This document shows, piece by piece, positions 35,744-45,911 of a stretch of 64,000 bases of DNA. The notes beneath the pieces are model-generated. The model saw only the letters and a list, made by a program, of their open reading frames with translations. It did not search any database and was not told where the DNA came from. Every line of letters starts with the position of its first letter. Within the stretch, counting starts at the first letter, position 1. Both the position numbers and the translations under genes were made by a program. This DNA is from Foetidibacter luteolus (GTDB taxonomy: Bacteria > Bacteroidota > Bacteroidia > Chitinophagales > Chitinophagaceae): NCBI RefSeq assembly GCF_009650435.1, contig NZ_VVIP01000016.1, forward strand, positions 1-64,000. The letters are read 5' to 3'.

Positions 35744-35846
35744 GAAAAGCAGCCTGGCCGCACGTTGCCGAATAGAATTACCAGGCGTACAAGTGAGTGA
35801 CACAACAGGCGCCTCATAGTAGCACTATTGTTGGTCACCAAAAAAT
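35744..35846 (+). repeat. Family R1 dispersed repeat, copy 10
   Basis: Centre GTACAAGTGAGTGACACAAC and end GGTCACCAAAAAA are clear, head is degraded. A second degenerate tail (GTGGCATCGCCTGTTG) follows at ~35938. Confidence 0.75.
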
Positions 35847-36150
35847 TGTTGCAGAATTTTATCAGGCAAGCAGTATAAATATTTAGGGTAGCCCCAAATT
35901 GCTCATTTGCATTTTTTGGGCACCAGCAACCTTTCCTTGTGGCATCGCCTGTTGTAAAAATGGGTTTATTATTATCTCGTCTTTCAGTTAAGAACAAATA
36001 ATAATCAAACACTTCACCGGTTGGTTTTCGTGCCAATAATTATTCTTCGAATCGCCATAATCCTTCAGTTAATAACATTCAGCACTGAACAGCCAAACAT
36101 TCAGCAACTAACAACCCGCTTTCTTTATCTTTATCCATTAAATAAAATTT
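35847..36150. other. Gap between ruvA and the polysaccharide genes
   Basis: AT-rich, divergent promoter region. A 107-codon frame on the minus strand (35713-36036) spans the R1 copy and is not considered a gene. TATCTTTA at 36126-36133 could be a -7 element for the 36151 gene. Confidence 0.4.
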
Positions 36151-37125
36151 ATGCTGAAAGTGGGTGTTTTTGGCGTGGGCCACCTGGGTAAGTTTCATTT
36201 GAACAACTGGAAAGAAATAGAAGGGGTGGAGTTGGTGGGTTTTTACGACCCAAGCGATGCCGCGGCCGCAGACATTATCACCAAGTACCAGTTACAAAGA
36301 TTTGATACGCCTGAGGCCCTGCTGGATGTAATTGATGCCGCAGACATTGTGGCGCCCACCAATCACCATTTTGAGCTTTGCGAAAAAGCCATCCGCAAGG
36401 GCAAGCATATTTTTGTGGAAAAACCTTTGGCCAACACTATAAGCGAAGGAAGACTGATAGTAAAAATGGCCCGTGAGGCAAGGGTAAAAGTACAGGTGGG
36501 CCATGTAGAACGGTTTAACCCCGCTTACCTGGCCATTAAAAATATGCCGCTAAACCCCATGTTTATAGAAGTGCACCGGCTTGCACAGTTTAACCCGCGG
36601 GGCACAGAAGTAAGTGTGATACTGGACCTGATGATACACGACATTGACATTATCCTTAGCCTGGTTAAAAGCGATGTGCGCAGCATTTCCGCCAGCGGAG
36701 TAGCGGTAATGACGGAAACACCGGATATTGCCAATGTGCGTATAGAGTTTAACAATGGATGCGTAGCCAACCTTACCAGCAGCCGTATTAGTATGAAAAA
36801 GATGCGTAAAATGAGGCTGTTTCAAAAAGATGCCTACATTGGCATTGACTTTCTGGAAAAGAAAACCGAAATAATAAAGCTGAAGACCTCCGAAGACGAA
36901 AATGCCTTTACCTTTGACCTGGAAACGCCCTACGGAACAAAAACGATTGCTGTTTCCAACCCCGAAACAAAGCCTGTTAATGCAATTAAAGAAGAACTGC
37001 ACGCTTTTATAGATGCGATTGTTCATGAAAAACCGGTTGCTGTTAGCGAAATTGATGGCTTCGTTGCTATGGAAGTTGCTCACCAGATATTGGACAAGAT
37101 AAGTAATACCAGTATAATGGTGTAA
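36151..37125 (+). CDS. Gfo/Idh/MocA-family oxidoreductase
   Basis: 324 residues. Rossmann motif GVFGVGHLGKFHLNNW at the N-terminus, the EKPLANTISEG segment with the catalytic-region Lys near residue 95, and a C-terminal alpha/beta domain. Enzymes of this family oxidise or reduce sugars and sugar nucleotides with NAD(P). The next gene, a priming glycosyltransferase, starts 3 bp after its stop, so a role in making a sugar nucleotide or surface polysaccharide is likely. Confidence 0.9.
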   Translation: MLKVGVFGVGHLGKFHLNNWKEIEGVELVGFYDPSDAAAADIITKYQLQRFDTPEALLDVIDAADIVAPTNHHFELCEKAIRKGKHIFVEKPLANTISEGRLIVKMAREARVKVQVGHVERFNPAYLAIKNMPLNPMFIEVHRLAQFNPRGTEVSVILDLMIHDIDIILSLVKSDVRSISASGVAVMTETPDIANVRIEFNNGCVANLTSSRISMKKMRKMRLFQKDAYIGIDFLEKKTEIIKLKTSEDENAFTFDLETPYGTKTIAVSNPETKPVNAIKEELHAFIDAIVHEKPVAVSEIDGFVAMEVAHQILDKISNTSIMV

Positions 37126-37128
37126 GTT

Positions 37129-38556
37129 ATGCGTTTACTAAGCCCTCCTTTAACAATCAGATGGTATGTGTTTGCCGACTACTGCTCAAGCGCACTCACA
37201 TGGTTTCTTATTTGCCTTATGCGCAGGCAGGAACTCCACCAATACAATACAACCAGCATTCGTTACCTTTTGCTTGATTATTTTTTCCATATACAATTGT
37301 TTATCCTTATCCCGGCATTCTGGCTTACGCTGTATACCGTTATGGGAGGCTATAATAAATCCATTTATTCCAAATCAAGGCTAAGCGAATTAAACAGCAC
37401 TGTTATACAGGCTTTAATAGGATGTGCAGCTTTATTCTTTTGCCTGGTTATTGATGATACTGCCCGGCAATACAATTATTATATCAAAATATTTTTCAGT
37501 TTTTGGCTGTTTCAAAGCCTGTTTACTTTTTCACTAAGGCTGTTGCTCATTAATGTTGGCCGCAGGCACCTGCGTACAGGCGCTTACAGCATCAACACCA
37601 TATTTATAGGTGACAATAAGGAAGGCTTTAAAATTTACCGGGAGTTTGAGAAGAATAAATCCGAGTTTGGTTACAGAACGGTAGGTTACCTGTCAGACCA
37701 GGAAAATCATTCACCTTTTGCCAGGCAGGTAAAAAGGCTGGGCAGGTTAGACGATGCCGGGACGGTAATAGAGTCCCACCATGTGCAGCAGGTGGTGTTG
37801 GCGCTGTCAAAAGAAGATGTAAAAACAAGAACCAAATTGGTTGATGTGTTAAGCGATAAGGATGTTGCCATAAGAATTACACCAACCACTTACGATATAC
37901 TTACCGGCTCAGTTAAAACCAGCGATGTGCTGGGCGCCTCGCTGATACACATTGAAACCAATGTAATGCCCGTATGGCAGGAAAATATCAAGCGGGTGGT
38001 GGATGTATTTTTCGCTTTATTTGGGCTTATTGTACTAAGCCCGGTATTACTGGTACTGGTTATTAAAACAAGGCTTTCTTCACCGGGCCCTATTATCTAT
38101 TCCCAAAAGAGGGTAGGATATAAGGGTAAACCTTTTCATATTTACAAATTCCGGTCCATGGTGGCCGATGCCGAAAAGGATGGCCCCATGCTTTCGTCAG
38201 AGAATGACCAACGCATTACCCGCTGGGGCCGTTTTATGCGCAAATGGCGGCTGGATGAATTGCCGCAGCTCTGGAATATACTAAAAGGCGATATGAGCCT
38301 TGTAGGCCCCCGCCCGGAACGTAAGTATTATATTGACCAGCTTGCCCGTTTTACCCCTTATTACAAATACCTGTTTAAAGTAAAACCCGGGCTTACTTCC
38401 TGGGGCATGGTGCGCTTTGGTTATGCCTCAACTGTTGAGGAAATGGTAGAACGCATGCAGTACGATTTAATGTACATGGAAAATGCATCCCTGCTGCTGG
38501 ATTTAAAAATCATGATCTATTCACTGCGCATTATACTGCTGGGCAAAGGCAAGTAG
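37129..38556 (+). CDS. Undecaprenyl-phosphate sugar phosphotransferase
   Basis: 475 residues. Four to five membrane helices in the first ~130 residues, a CoA-binding-like middle ([17 protein letters not shown]), and a C-terminal bacterial sugar transferase domain (residues ~275-470) with [18 protein letters not shown] and [20 protein letters not shown]. It transfers a sugar 1-phosphate to undecaprenyl phosphate, the first step of exopolysaccharide or O-antigen synthesis. Translationally coupled or nearly so to the preceding oxidoreductase. Confidence 0.93.
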   Translation: MRLLSPPLTIRWYVFADYCSSALTWFLICLMRRQELHQYNTTSIRYLLLDYFFHIQLFILIPAFWLTLYTVMGGYNKSIYSKSRLSELNSTVIQALIGCAALFFCLVIDDTARQYNYYIKIFFSFWLFQSLFTFSLRLLLINVGRRHLRTGAYSINTIFIGDNKEGFKIYREFEKNKSEFGYRTVGYLSDQENHSPFARQVKRLGRLDDAGTVIESHHVQQVVLALSKEDVKTRTKLVDVLSDKDVAIRITPTTYDILTGSVKTSDVLGASLIHIETNVMPVWQENIKRVVDVFFALFGLIVLSPVLLVLVIKTRLSSPGPIIYSQKRVGYKGKPFHIYKFRSMVADAEKDGPMLSSENDQRITRWGRFMRKWRLDELPQLWNILKGDMSLVGPRPERKYYIDQLARFTPYYKYLFKVKPGLTSWGMVRFGYASTVEEMVERMQYDLMYMENASLLLDLKIMIYSLRIILLGKGK

Positions 38557-38579
38557 CAGGTACTTTCTGATATATTCAT

Positions 38580-38690
38580 GGCGCCTGCCCAAGCTGCGCA
38601 AGGGCACCGGGCTTTCCGCTATTACTCCGGCGCCGGCCAGCCACACAAAGTCTTCACCGGGGTAACCGCTGCAATCCCTGGCGCAAAGGT
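38580..38690 (+). repeat. Family R2 dispersed repeat, copy 4 (GGCGCC-ended subtype)
   Basis: GGCGCCTGCCCAAGCTGCGC, GGGCACCGGGCTTTCCGCT, CACCGGGGTAACCGCTGCAA, CCCTGGCGC. It occupies most of the gap before the FemAB-like gene. Confidence 0.8.
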
Positions 38691-38745
38691 GACACACCCT
38701 GTTATTTAAGTATAATTCATAAGTTGCGGAATAAATAAGGCATAC

Positions 38746-39642
38746 ATGCAGTATTCCGCGGAATTGCTACCGGAACATAAAATTGACAAATGCAGGTGGA
38801 ATACCTGTGTGGAAGCCGCGGCGCAACAAAACATTTTTATGTATAGCTGGGCGCTGGATGCATTATGCGATAACTGGAGTGGAATTGTGTTTAATGATTA
38901 CGAAGCCGTTATGCCTGTTCCCTGGCGAAAAAAAGCTGTTTTAAAGTATGTTTACCAGGTGCCCTTTTTGCCAAGGATTTCTTTGATGCGCACTGTTGCA
39001 CGGTTTGAGGAGAATGGCCAGGTGGCAGGGCTGCTTAAGAAAAATTTCAACTTTGTTCACTCAGATTTCGACAGTTTAATGTTCCCTCCAAAATGGTTAC
39101 TAAAGCAAAGAGTGAATTATGTTCTTCCCCTGGCATCTTCCTATGATGCTATATTTCGTTCAAGATACACTGCATCCTGCCGAAAGAACATACACAAAGC
39201 TGTATCACGCAATTGCGCCCTGGCTAAAAAAAACAATCTTACAGAAGTTATCGCATTATACGATAGTGCTTACGGCGCCCTGCAAACAACACATAGCAAA
39301 AGAGATTACAGTGCGGCTGAAACTTTTGCCAAAGCTGCCCTGGAAAGAAACATGGCAACCTTGTATTCTGTGGAAAACAGTGTCAACGCAGAAACGCTGT
39401 TTGCATCCGTAATACTCCATGAAAAACAAAGGTTGTATTATTGGCTTGGTGCGCCATCCGCTGCGGGAAGAAACGCCAGGGCTACCTACTTTTTTATAGA
39501 CCGGTTAATTTATGAAAACGCCGGAAAGGAATGTACTTTGGATTTTGAAGGTTCAGACATACCCTCTGTCGCAAGTTTCTACCGTCAATTCGGGCCAGAT
39601 GAAGAGCGCTATTTTGAAGTAAAGAAAATAAGCCTTCTTTAA
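38746..39642 (+). CDS. GNAT/FemAB-like acyltransferase
   Basis: A 298-residue protein with two GNAT-like halves, as in FemAB/FemX proteins: YTASCRKNIHKAVSRNCAL in the first and RATYFFIDRLIYENAGKECTLDFEGSD in the second. The closing DFEGSDIPSVASFYRQFG motif is typical of Bacteroidota members of this group. It probably transfers an acyl or aminoacyl group onto a cell-envelope precursor. Same strand as the preceding sugar transferase but 189 bp away with an R2 copy between. Confidence 0.7.
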   Translation: MQYSAELLPEHKIDKCRWNTCVEAAAQQNIFMYSWALDALCDNWSGIVFNDYEAVMPVPWRKKAVLKYVYQVPFLPRISLMRTVARFEENGQVAGLLKKNFNFVHSDFDSLMFPPKWLLKQRVNYVLPLASSYDAIFRSRYTASCRKNIHKAVSRNCALAKKNNLTEVIALYDSAYGALQTTHSKRDYSAAETFAKAALERNMATLYSVENSVNAETLFASVILHEKQRLYYWLGAPSAAGRNARATYFFIDRLIYENAGKECTLDFEGSDIPSVASFYRQFGPDEERYFEVKKISLL

Positions 39643-39650
39643 AAAGCTGC

Positions 39651-40598
39651 CTATTGAAATTCATTTAACTTATGTAACTCTACAATCGTGGTTTTTCCAT
39701 CCTCACTTTCTTTGTACATGGGTACAAATTTTTTATCGAACAAAATTTCATCGTACGTATAGGACGTTCTTTTTAAAACCGTATTTGAATATACATCATC
39801 AAAGCCCCTTACCAGAACATACACTTCAACATCAGCCTCCTTCATATCTTCCGGAGACAGATCGAAAAGCGGGCTGTTTTCATCAATTACATGAACAACT
39901 GTCCAGTTCATCATCAGGCTGTCTACCCGGTTGCGTTCCAGTTCCAGTTCGTAAAATTTGTAGTTCCTATGTTCATTTTCTGCTTGCAGCATGCCGGTTG
40001 TTACCCTTATTTCCGCATTGGTAAGAACATGCAAATCTTTATAAGAGGCAATACGGAACATTAATGCAGTCTTATCCTTAAAACTTGTTATTACTGCATT
40101 ATCGCTGAATGAAATGAATGCTTTTGGCCTTGAAAAGCGGCCATATATTAAACCGGTAGTAACAGCAAAACTTAAAAAACCGCTCATGGCCTCAAATGCC
40201 GCAACAAAATTAGCCGCTGTACCAACAGGGTTTACGCGGCCATAACCTACAGTGGTAAATGTTTCGGTGCTAAAAAAATAAAGTTCCAAAAACTCTTGCC
40301 ACCAGCCGGTGGCAATCATGCCGGTAAATTCATGTTTACCGATAGCCAGATATACCAGCGTATAAACCAGGTTGATGCCAAAGAAGAAACTTACAATTAC
40401 CAAAGCAAATTTCCACCTTGGCATGTTTAGCATGGAATGATATATGCTGAAACGTTCCGAGAGAGGGATGCCTGTTTTTTGAATATTGAAAGTGCCGTCT
40501 TTATTAATAAACCGGCCGCCATAACCACTCGCATTGGCGCCAAAACCTGTATCGTTGTTGCTCTTAAGGAATGGATTAAGACTTTTGAGAGATGCCAT
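39651..40598 (-). CDS. Inward-rectifier-type (KirBac) potassium channel
   Basis: 315 residues. Two membrane helices (~63-87 and ~128-152) flank the pore loop with the K+ filter TVGYG at residues 116-120, and the C-terminal ~160 residues form the cytosolic Kir domain (SFSDNAVITSFKDKTALMFRIA). Mediates passive K+ flux. It converges on the FemAB-like gene (8-bp gap). Not in an operon with known K+ regulators. Confidence 0.93.
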   Translation of the reverse strand: MASLKSLNPFLKSNNDTGFGANASGYGGRFINKDGTFNIQKTGIPLSERFSIYHSMLNMPRWKFALVIVSFFFGINLVYTLVYLAIGKHEFTGMIATGWWQEFLELYFFSTETFTTVGYGRVNPVGTAANFVAAFEAMSGFLSFAVTTGLIYGRFSRPKAFISFSDNAVITSFKDKTALMFRIASYKDLHVLTNAEIRVTTGMLQAENEHRNYKFYELELERNRVDSLMMNWTVVHVIDENSPLFDLSPEDMKEADVEVYVLVRGFDDVYSNTVLKRTSYTYDEILFDKKFVPMYKESEDGKTTIVELHKLNEFQ

Positions 40599-40674
40599 AA
40601 ATGCGTTTTTGAATAACCAAATCTACTAAAGGGGCAACAGTTAAAAAGCAAAGCTTGGGAAAGGTGGTTTAGGT

Positions 40675-41526
40675 TTATCCATTCAACAGGGCTACAACAA
40701 ACTTATTGTGCAAAAAAGCCGCTAATTGGTTTTGATAGCCGTACCTGCCCACCTGTTTTACCCACCTTAAATTATAACCGGCATTCGTTAAAAAAACTTC
40801 AGAAGCGTTATAAACATCCTCTGCTGATAACTGTGTTTCCTGCACAGGTATATTTTCTTTGCGCAGGCATTGCAGCAGGTACCTGCGCATAACGCCGCTA
40901 ACGCAGCCTTCCTGTAAGGAAGGGGTTAGCACAGCGCCATCTTTTACAACAAATATGTTGGCAATGGTAGCATCAGCAACGCGGTTAAAGCTGTTAAGCA
41001 GCAGTGCATCGTTAAGGCGATTTTCTTTAGCCCATAATGCGGCCATGGCATAGGGCAGGTAGTTGTTGCTCTTGACAGGAGAGTACAGGTCGCAGGCTTT
41101 GCGGGCATGGGGGAAAATGTCCGTCACCAGCCCGTTTTCATTCAGCCGGTTGTTGGCATTATCCATTTGCCATGTTTGTACCAGCAAATTGGGAAAATGG
41201 TTTTCCGCATCATATAGTCCGCCATCGCCACGAAAGATCATTAACCTTATGCGGGCAAGGCCGGCATGGTTGTTTTTGGCAACCAGCTCTTCAACCTGCT
41301 GTTTCAGGTATGCTTCAGTAAAATAAGATGGTTTTTCAAACCGCAATGTTTCCAAAGAACTGAACAATCTTTCAAAATGAAACGGTTGCAGAATGATACG
41401 GCCGTTGATCATTTTCATGGTTTCAAAAAAACCATCGCCGTAACGGAAGGAACGGTTGTCTGGCGAGATGATCAGTTTTCCTGAGTGGTATATTTTGCCG
41501 TTGTAGTTGATGTATTGCCGGGCCAT
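40675..41526 (-). CDS. Class IV aminotransferase
   Basis: Start at 41526 (MARQYINYNGKIYHSGKLII); 283 residues. Fold-type IV PLP enzyme motifs: SFRYGDGFFETMKMINGRI, the PLP Lys in VKSNNYLPYAMAALWAKEN, and CVSGVMRRYLLQCL. Members include 4-amino-4-deoxychorismate lyase, branched-chain and D-amino-acid aminotransferases; the short length and this combination fit a PabC-like lyase as well as an aminotransferase, so the substrate is left open. Confidence 0.85.
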   Translation of the reverse strand: MARQYINYNGKIYHSGKLIISPDNRSFRYGDGFFETMKMINGRIILQPFHFERLFSSLETLRFEKPSYFTEAYLKQQVEELVAKNNHAGLARIRLMIFRGDGGLYDAENHFPNLLVQTWQMDNANNRLNENGLVTDIFPHARKACDLYSPVKSNNYLPYAMAALWAKENRLNDALLLNSFNRVADATIANIFVVKDGAVLTPSLQEGCVSGVMRRYLLQCLRKENIPVQETQLSAEDVYNASEVFLTNAGYNLRWVKQVGRYGYQNQLAAFLHNKFVVALLNG

Positions 41527-41653
41527 AGCTGTAAATGTAAGGAAAGCATAAGGTTTGCGGCTATGGTTACCATTATTGTACAATGTTCAATAGTGGATTA
41601 AGTAGAAAGAGCGCAAGGTCTTACTTGTCCTGAAGGGTGATGCAATAGCGTTG

Positions 41654-41735
41654 TTCAACCCCGAAGGGGTTGAATGTTCTATTATCAAATGCCAACCCTG
41701 GATTTTATCCGGGGCTATTCACATTTAGCTCTTTG
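41654..41735. repeat. Palindromic CCCCGAAGGGG repeat
   Basis: Contains the 21-bp palindrome with halves TTCAACCCC/GGGGTTGAA, followed by a second hairpin (CCCTGG... CCGGGG) and CTCTTTGGGC. Similar sequences occur between genes in many Bacteroidota. Part of a 562-bp gap that also carries an R2 copy. Confidence 0.7.
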
Positions 41736-41873
41736 GGCTATGGCATAATTTTATCCTGTATATACTATAGCATCAAGCGCTGAATTTCTCCTCACTTCAC
41801 CGGCTAAAAAAATCATCAACCTTTTACACATTTACAGATCGGAAACCAGCTACCTGCAACCGGCAACTGTCTT

Positions 41874-42005
41874 TCGGGTGAGGGATTGAAGCGGTTACCC
41901 CGGTGAGGGCCCCCTCCGGCTCCCCCTGAAGGGGGCGTGGGGCAGCGCTGCTTTTGTGCCGGAGTAATAGCGGAAAGCCCGGCCCGAGGTACGAGGGACA
42001 CCCCC
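41874..42005 (-). repeat. Family R2 dispersed repeat, copy 5
   Basis: Minus strand, from CGGGTGTCCCTCG-type end to GGGTGAGGGATTGAAGCGG. The centre has an extra GGGCCCCCTCCGGCTCCCC stretch. Confidence 0.8.
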
Positions 42006-42088
42006 GTATTTTCTTTATTACTTACTACATAAATGTCCGGGGCAGGCAAACCTGTTGCCCACCCCGAAAATGTGATGCTTTTTGCTAA

Positions 42089-43237
42089 CTATAATGCCTG
42101 CAGGTAAATGGCTTTAAAGTCTTGCCTGCTTACCGGTTTGGGATTATTGGGGTGCGCAAAATCGGCAAAAGCCAGGTCTGCCAGGGTTTCAATATGCTCT
42201 TCTTTTACACCGATATCGCGAAGCTTATGAGGTATGCCGATGGAAGTATTGAAATTGAAAAGGTATTGAACCACGGCATCGCCGGTTTCTTCCTTCAGCT
42301 CCAGCACCCGGGCAATGCGCCTGAATTTGTCTTCAAAACCGGCAATGTTAAACTGCATGCCGTAGGGAATGTTAACCGCGTTGGCAAGGCCGTGGTGGGT
42401 GTCGAGCAATTGCGATAAGGGGTGTGCCAGCGAATGAACTACGCCCAGCCCTTTTTGAAAAGCAACAGCGCCCATCATACTGCCGAGCAGCATTTTGCTC
42501 CTGGCTTCTACATCAGGTTTGTTTACTGCTTTTTCCAGTGATTCGTCAATCAGCTTAATACCTTCCAGCGCAATGCCTTCGCATATTGGGTGGTACATTT
42601 TGGCGAGGTAGGCCTCCATATTGTGGGTAAGCGCATCCATGCCGGTAGCCGCGGTAATAAATGGCGGAAGCTCCATGGTAAGCAGCGGGTCTGCAAAAAC
42701 TATTTTGGCCAGCAGCTTGGGCGAAAAAAGTATTTTTTTCTGGTGTGTTTCATCATCGGCAATAATGGCGCTGCGGCCCACCTCGCTACCTGTACCGGAC
42801 GTGGTAGGTATGGTGATGAAGTGCGGTACATCGTTGGTTACATATACATCTCCGCCGATAAGGTCATCGTATTTAAACAGGTCTTCGCGGTGGTTAATGC
42901 GTAATAAGATGGCCCGGGCCACATCCAGCCCTGCGCCGCCGCCAATGCCGATAATGCTGTCCCGCTGTGTAGCGTCGTAAAGGTCAGTGCCCTTGTATAC
43001 ATCGCTTTTTACCGGGTTTTTATGTATGTCAGAAAACACTTCAACGGAAATGTTCTTTGCTTTTAAGCCGGTTACTATTTCTTTAAAAAAACCAAGCTGC
43101 GCAACGTTGGGGTCTGTTACAATCATGGGCTTTGAAAGGCCCTGTTTTATAACGTAATCGCCAAGCTCTTTGCTTGCACCGGCGCCAAACCGGATGGTGG
43201 TGGGAAAGTTGTACTGCAGGATGGTATCGAATGTCAT
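42089..43237 (-). CDS. Iron-containing alcohol dehydrogenase
   Basis: 382 residues, normal for the group III ADH family. NAD site GGGAGLDVARAI, the substrate-site TTSGTGSEVGRSAII, and metal ligands in GMDALTHNMEAYL and the HSLAHPLSQLLDTHHGLANA histidine cluster. Converts alcohols and aldehydes. It starts 62 bp after the glutamine synthetase-like gene on the same strand, so both are probably one transcript. Confidence 0.92.
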   Translation of the reverse strand: MTFDTILQYNFPTTIRFGAGASKELGDYVIKQGLSKPMIVTDPNVAQLGFFKEIVTGLKAKNISVEVFSDIHKNPVKSDVYKGTDLYDATQRDSIIGIGGGAGLDVARAILLRINHREDLFKYDDLIGGDVYVTNDVPHFITIPTTSGTGSEVGRSAIIADDETHQKKILFSPKLLAKIVFADPLLTMELPPFITAATGMDALTHNMEAYLAKMYHPICEGIALEGIKLIDESLEKAVNKPDVEARSKMLLGSMMGAVAFQKGLGVVHSLAHPLSQLLDTHHGLANAVNIPYGMQFNIAGFEDKFRRIARVLELKEETGDAVVQYLFNFNTSIGIPHKLRDIGVKEEHIETLADLAFADFAHPNNPKPVSRQDFKAIYLQAL

Positions 43238-43299
43238 ACGGTTATAAATGTTTATGATGTTGTATGTTGAAAATGCAGGTTTGTGCCGCTTTTTCGTGA

Positions 43300-44658
43300 T
43301 TATATAATTTCAAAATAGCGCTTGTATTCCCAGTCTGTAACAGCTTTAAGGTGCTGCCGCCATTCCCATTCGCGGGTTTGTGTAAAATGCTCAACAAAAG
43401 TTTCCCCAAAAATTTCTTTGGCAACAGCGGAGGCTTTCATTTTTTGTGTGGCATCGTGCAGAGTGCCCGGCAACACGCCATTGCTGGTGTCTTTGTAGCC
43501 ATTGCCTTTTACAGGTAGCTGCGTTAGTTGCATATTTTGCTGTATGCCATACAGGCCAGCACCGAGGCAGGCGGCCATGGCCAGGTAAGGGTTAACATCT
43601 GCACCCATAACGCGGGTTTCCAGCCGGCATGCTTTGCTGCTGCCACTTAGTACACGCAGGGCTACCGTTCGGTTGTCAATGCCCCATGTAAGCGTGGTGG
43701 GCGCCCAGGCACCTTCCACCAGTCTTTTGTAGCTGTTAATGGTGGGGGCGAACATGGGCAAAATCTGCGGCAGGCAGTACAGTTGCCCGGCAATGTAGCT
43801 TTTCATCAATCCGCTCATTTTACCGCCGTCCTGCTCATCATGAAAAAGATTTTTTTTCGCACCGCTGTCCCAGAGGCTTTGGTGAACATGGCCACCGCAG
43901 CCCGGAAGGTTTTCGTTTATCTTGGCCATAAATGTGGCCATGATGCTGTGGCGGTAAGCGATTTCCTTGACAGCGGTCTTGAAGAGTATAGCCCTGTCTG
44001 CAGCTTCCAGTATGCCGGAGTAAGTAATGGCCGCTTCATAAGTGCCAGGGCCGGTTTCGGTATGTATGCCTTCCAGCGGAACGCCGAATTTTTTCAGCAG
44101 ATCAAACAGGTCGTTAAAGAAGTCATTCTTAAGCGAACTGCGCAGGATAGAGTAGCCAAACATGCCTGGCGTAAGTGGCGTAAGGCCCACAAACTTTTTG
44201 TCCTGCGCACTCTGCGGTGTTTCGGCAAAATTGAACCATTCAAATTCCTGCGCAAAGAAAGGTGTGTAGCCTGCCGTGTTTGCATCGTTGAGTACTTTTT
44301 TCAACAGTTGCCGGGGGCAAACAGGGGAGGGGTCTCCGTCTTTTGTCATTATCTCGCCCAGGAAGCAGGGTGTATCATTCTCCCATGGAATTTTGCGGAA
44401 AGTGCCCAGGTCAATACGTGCAGGTGCATCCGGGTAACCGTTATGCCAGCCGGTGAAAGTGGTGTTGTCGTACACTTCGTCGCCGGCATCCCAGCCAAAG
44501 ATTACTTCGCAAAAACCCATGCCGTTTTCGGCGACAGACAGAAACTTTTCCGTTGAAATGTATTTACCCCTGAGTATGCCGTCAATATCGGCAAAAACAA
44601 GTTTTACTTTACCTGACGGATGTTCTTTAACGTATTGCAGGATTTCCTGTGTTGTCAT
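43300..44658 (-). CDS. Glutamine synthetase family protein
   Basis: Start at 44658 (MTTQEILQYVKEHPSGK), 452 residues. Beta-grasp N-terminal domain followed by the catalytic domain with GIHTETGPGTYEAAITYSG (Glu metal ligands), GCGGHVHQSLWDSG and SYKRLVEGAWAPTTLTWGID. The features are those of the GlnT/PuuA-like subgroup, which often ligates glutamate to amines such as putrescine, rather than the housekeeping GlnA. Association with an alcohol dehydrogenase would fit amine or alcohol catabolism. Confidence 0.88.
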   Translation of the reverse strand: MTTQEILQYVKEHPSGKVKLVFADIDGILRGKYISTEKFLSVAENGMGFCEVIFGWDAGDEVYDNTTFTGWHNGYPDAPARIDLGTFRKIPWENDTPCFLGEIMTKDGDPSPVCPRQLLKKVLNDANTAGYTPFFAQEFEWFNFAETPQSAQDKKFVGLTPLTPGMFGYSILRSSLKNDFFNDLFDLLKKFGVPLEGIHTETGPGTYEAAITYSGILEAADRAILFKTAVKEIAYRHSIMATFMAKINENLPGCGGHVHQSLWDSGAKKNLFHDEQDGGKMSGLMKSYIAGQLYCLPQILPMFAPTINSYKRLVEGAWAPTTLTWGIDNRTVALRVLSGSSKACRLETRVMGADVNPYLAMAACLGAGLYGIQQNMQLTQLPVKGNGYKDTSNGVLPGTLHDATQKMKASAVAKEIFGETFVEHFTQTREWEWRQHLKAVTDWEYKRYFEII

Positions 44659-44926
44659 CTTATGTGGTTTGTGGTGGATTAAAAACTTGTTGCCGGCTAA
44701 CACAGGCAGGTTATTACATCAGCCATATTGTAAGCCCAAACATGGCGGGGGTAAACCTGTTTTTCCGTTTCAACAGGCGCAAATGCCGGCAATAAATATT
44801 GAGATAAGCTTAAAGGGCGGAAATTAATGAAAAGTTGATAATGGAAGGAGAAATATTTGGGGATCAATAGATGTATGGGTTTACTTTACCTGTTTAAATT
44901 ATCTTCATAAAGTACTGCTATAATTT

Positions 44927-45715
44927 ATGCGATCTATATTTATCCTGTGCATATCTCTTTTATTGATATGTGCCTGTCATTCAAATCCGGACAAGGTAGA
45001 AAACCACCAGGAAGTGAATAAGGTACTTGTGAGCCGGAAATGGCTTGGCGAATGGAAGCGGCAGTTATGGCAAAACGAAAGCAACCTGCGTATAACGGGC
45101 ATCCAAAATGATTCATTAGAATTTCATTTATTTGCACTTAACGGCGCCCATAGTGGCGAGTTGGAGGGTTTTGCCATTGTAACAGATGAAACAGCTACTT
45201 ATACAGAATATGATGAATTGGATAGCTGTATTCTTGAGTTTAAATTATCGGGAGATTCCCTGATAGTAATCCGGCAGATTAAGGGTGATTGTATGGCGGG
45301 GATGGCAGTAAGTTATGGAGGAGACTATATTAATGAGGATAAGATTGCGGCTAAAACCGCCGCGGAAGAAACTCTTTTAAGCATAGGCTTGTTTAATAAC
45401 GTAAAGCAAGACTCTCTTTTTAGGCTTTTAACAGGTGATAAGTATAGTTTGTTTGTGAATTCTACACAGCTCACATCAGATGAAGAAGACCTGGATAGCC
45501 TGCAGGTGAAAGTATATGCGTCTGGTGTACGGGGACTGTTCACCATAATGGAAAACATCATCATGACAGATTCTGCCGACCATTTCTGGGCGGCTGTACT
45601 TGAAGATGATAAAGTGTACTATTTTACCAATAGCGAGCCATGGAAAAAGCGCCTGCCTTTAACTATTGAAAAATGGCGGGAAAGATTTAAAGATGATGAG
45701 GTGGTGTATGAATAA
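44927..45715 (+). CDS. Lipoprotein of unknown function
   Basis: 262 residues with a lipoprotein signal (LCISLLLICAC, lipobox Cys near residue 17). The mature protein is acidic and beta-rich (NDSLEFHLFALNGAHSGELEGF, DSCILEFKLSGDSLIVIRQI). It resembles lysozyme-inhibitor-like proteins only loosely, and no name is given. Its 3' end is directly followed by an R1 copy. Confidence 0.6.
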   Translation: MRSIFILCISLLLICACHSNPDKVENHQEVNKVLVSRKWLGEWKRQLWQNESNLRITGIQNDSLEFHLFALNGAHSGELEGFAIVTDETATYTEYDELDSCILEFKLSGDSLIVIRQIKGDCMAGMAVSYGGDYINEDKIAAKTAAEETLLSIGLFNNVKQDSLFRLLTGDKYSLFVNSTQLTSDEEDLDSLQVKVYASGVRGLFTIMENIIMTDSADHFWAAVLEDDKVYYFTNSEPWKKRLPLTIEKWRERFKDDEVVYE

Positions 45716-45732
45716 ATCCTTATGCATCACTC

Positions 45733-45820
45733 CGCTTAAAAGCTCCCATAAAAAACCGAACGTACAAGTGAGTGACACAATTGGGATGCCATGAAATACT
45801 TCCGTCCGTCACCAAAATAA
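45733..45820 (+). repeat. Family R1 dispersed repeat, copy 11
   Basis: GCTCCCATAAAAAACCGAAC, GTACAAGTGAGTGACACAA, GATGCCATGAAATACTTCCG and GTCACCAAAATAAAAAACC. The end runs into the hairpin at 45825. Confidence 0.82.
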
Positions 45821-45839
45821 AAAACCGGCCCCGGGCCGG
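45813..45839 (-). terminator. Rho-independent terminator, minus direction
   Basis: Read on the minus strand, CCGGCCCGGGGCCGG is a perfect stem followed by TTTTTTATTTTGG. Lies downstream of, and antisense to, the small gene at 45912; it would stop transcripts coming from the alpha/beta-hydrolase side. Confidence 0.6.
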
Positions 45840-45911
45840 ACAAATTAAAAAATGGGTGAACTGCGTTTTACATAACGGCTGCCAATACCTTTGCAGTTCT
45901 ATTCCAATACT

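Noticed and set aside
35713..36036. 107-codon minus frame between ruvA and the oxidoreductase
   Set aside because: Spans an R1 repeat copy; not protein-like.
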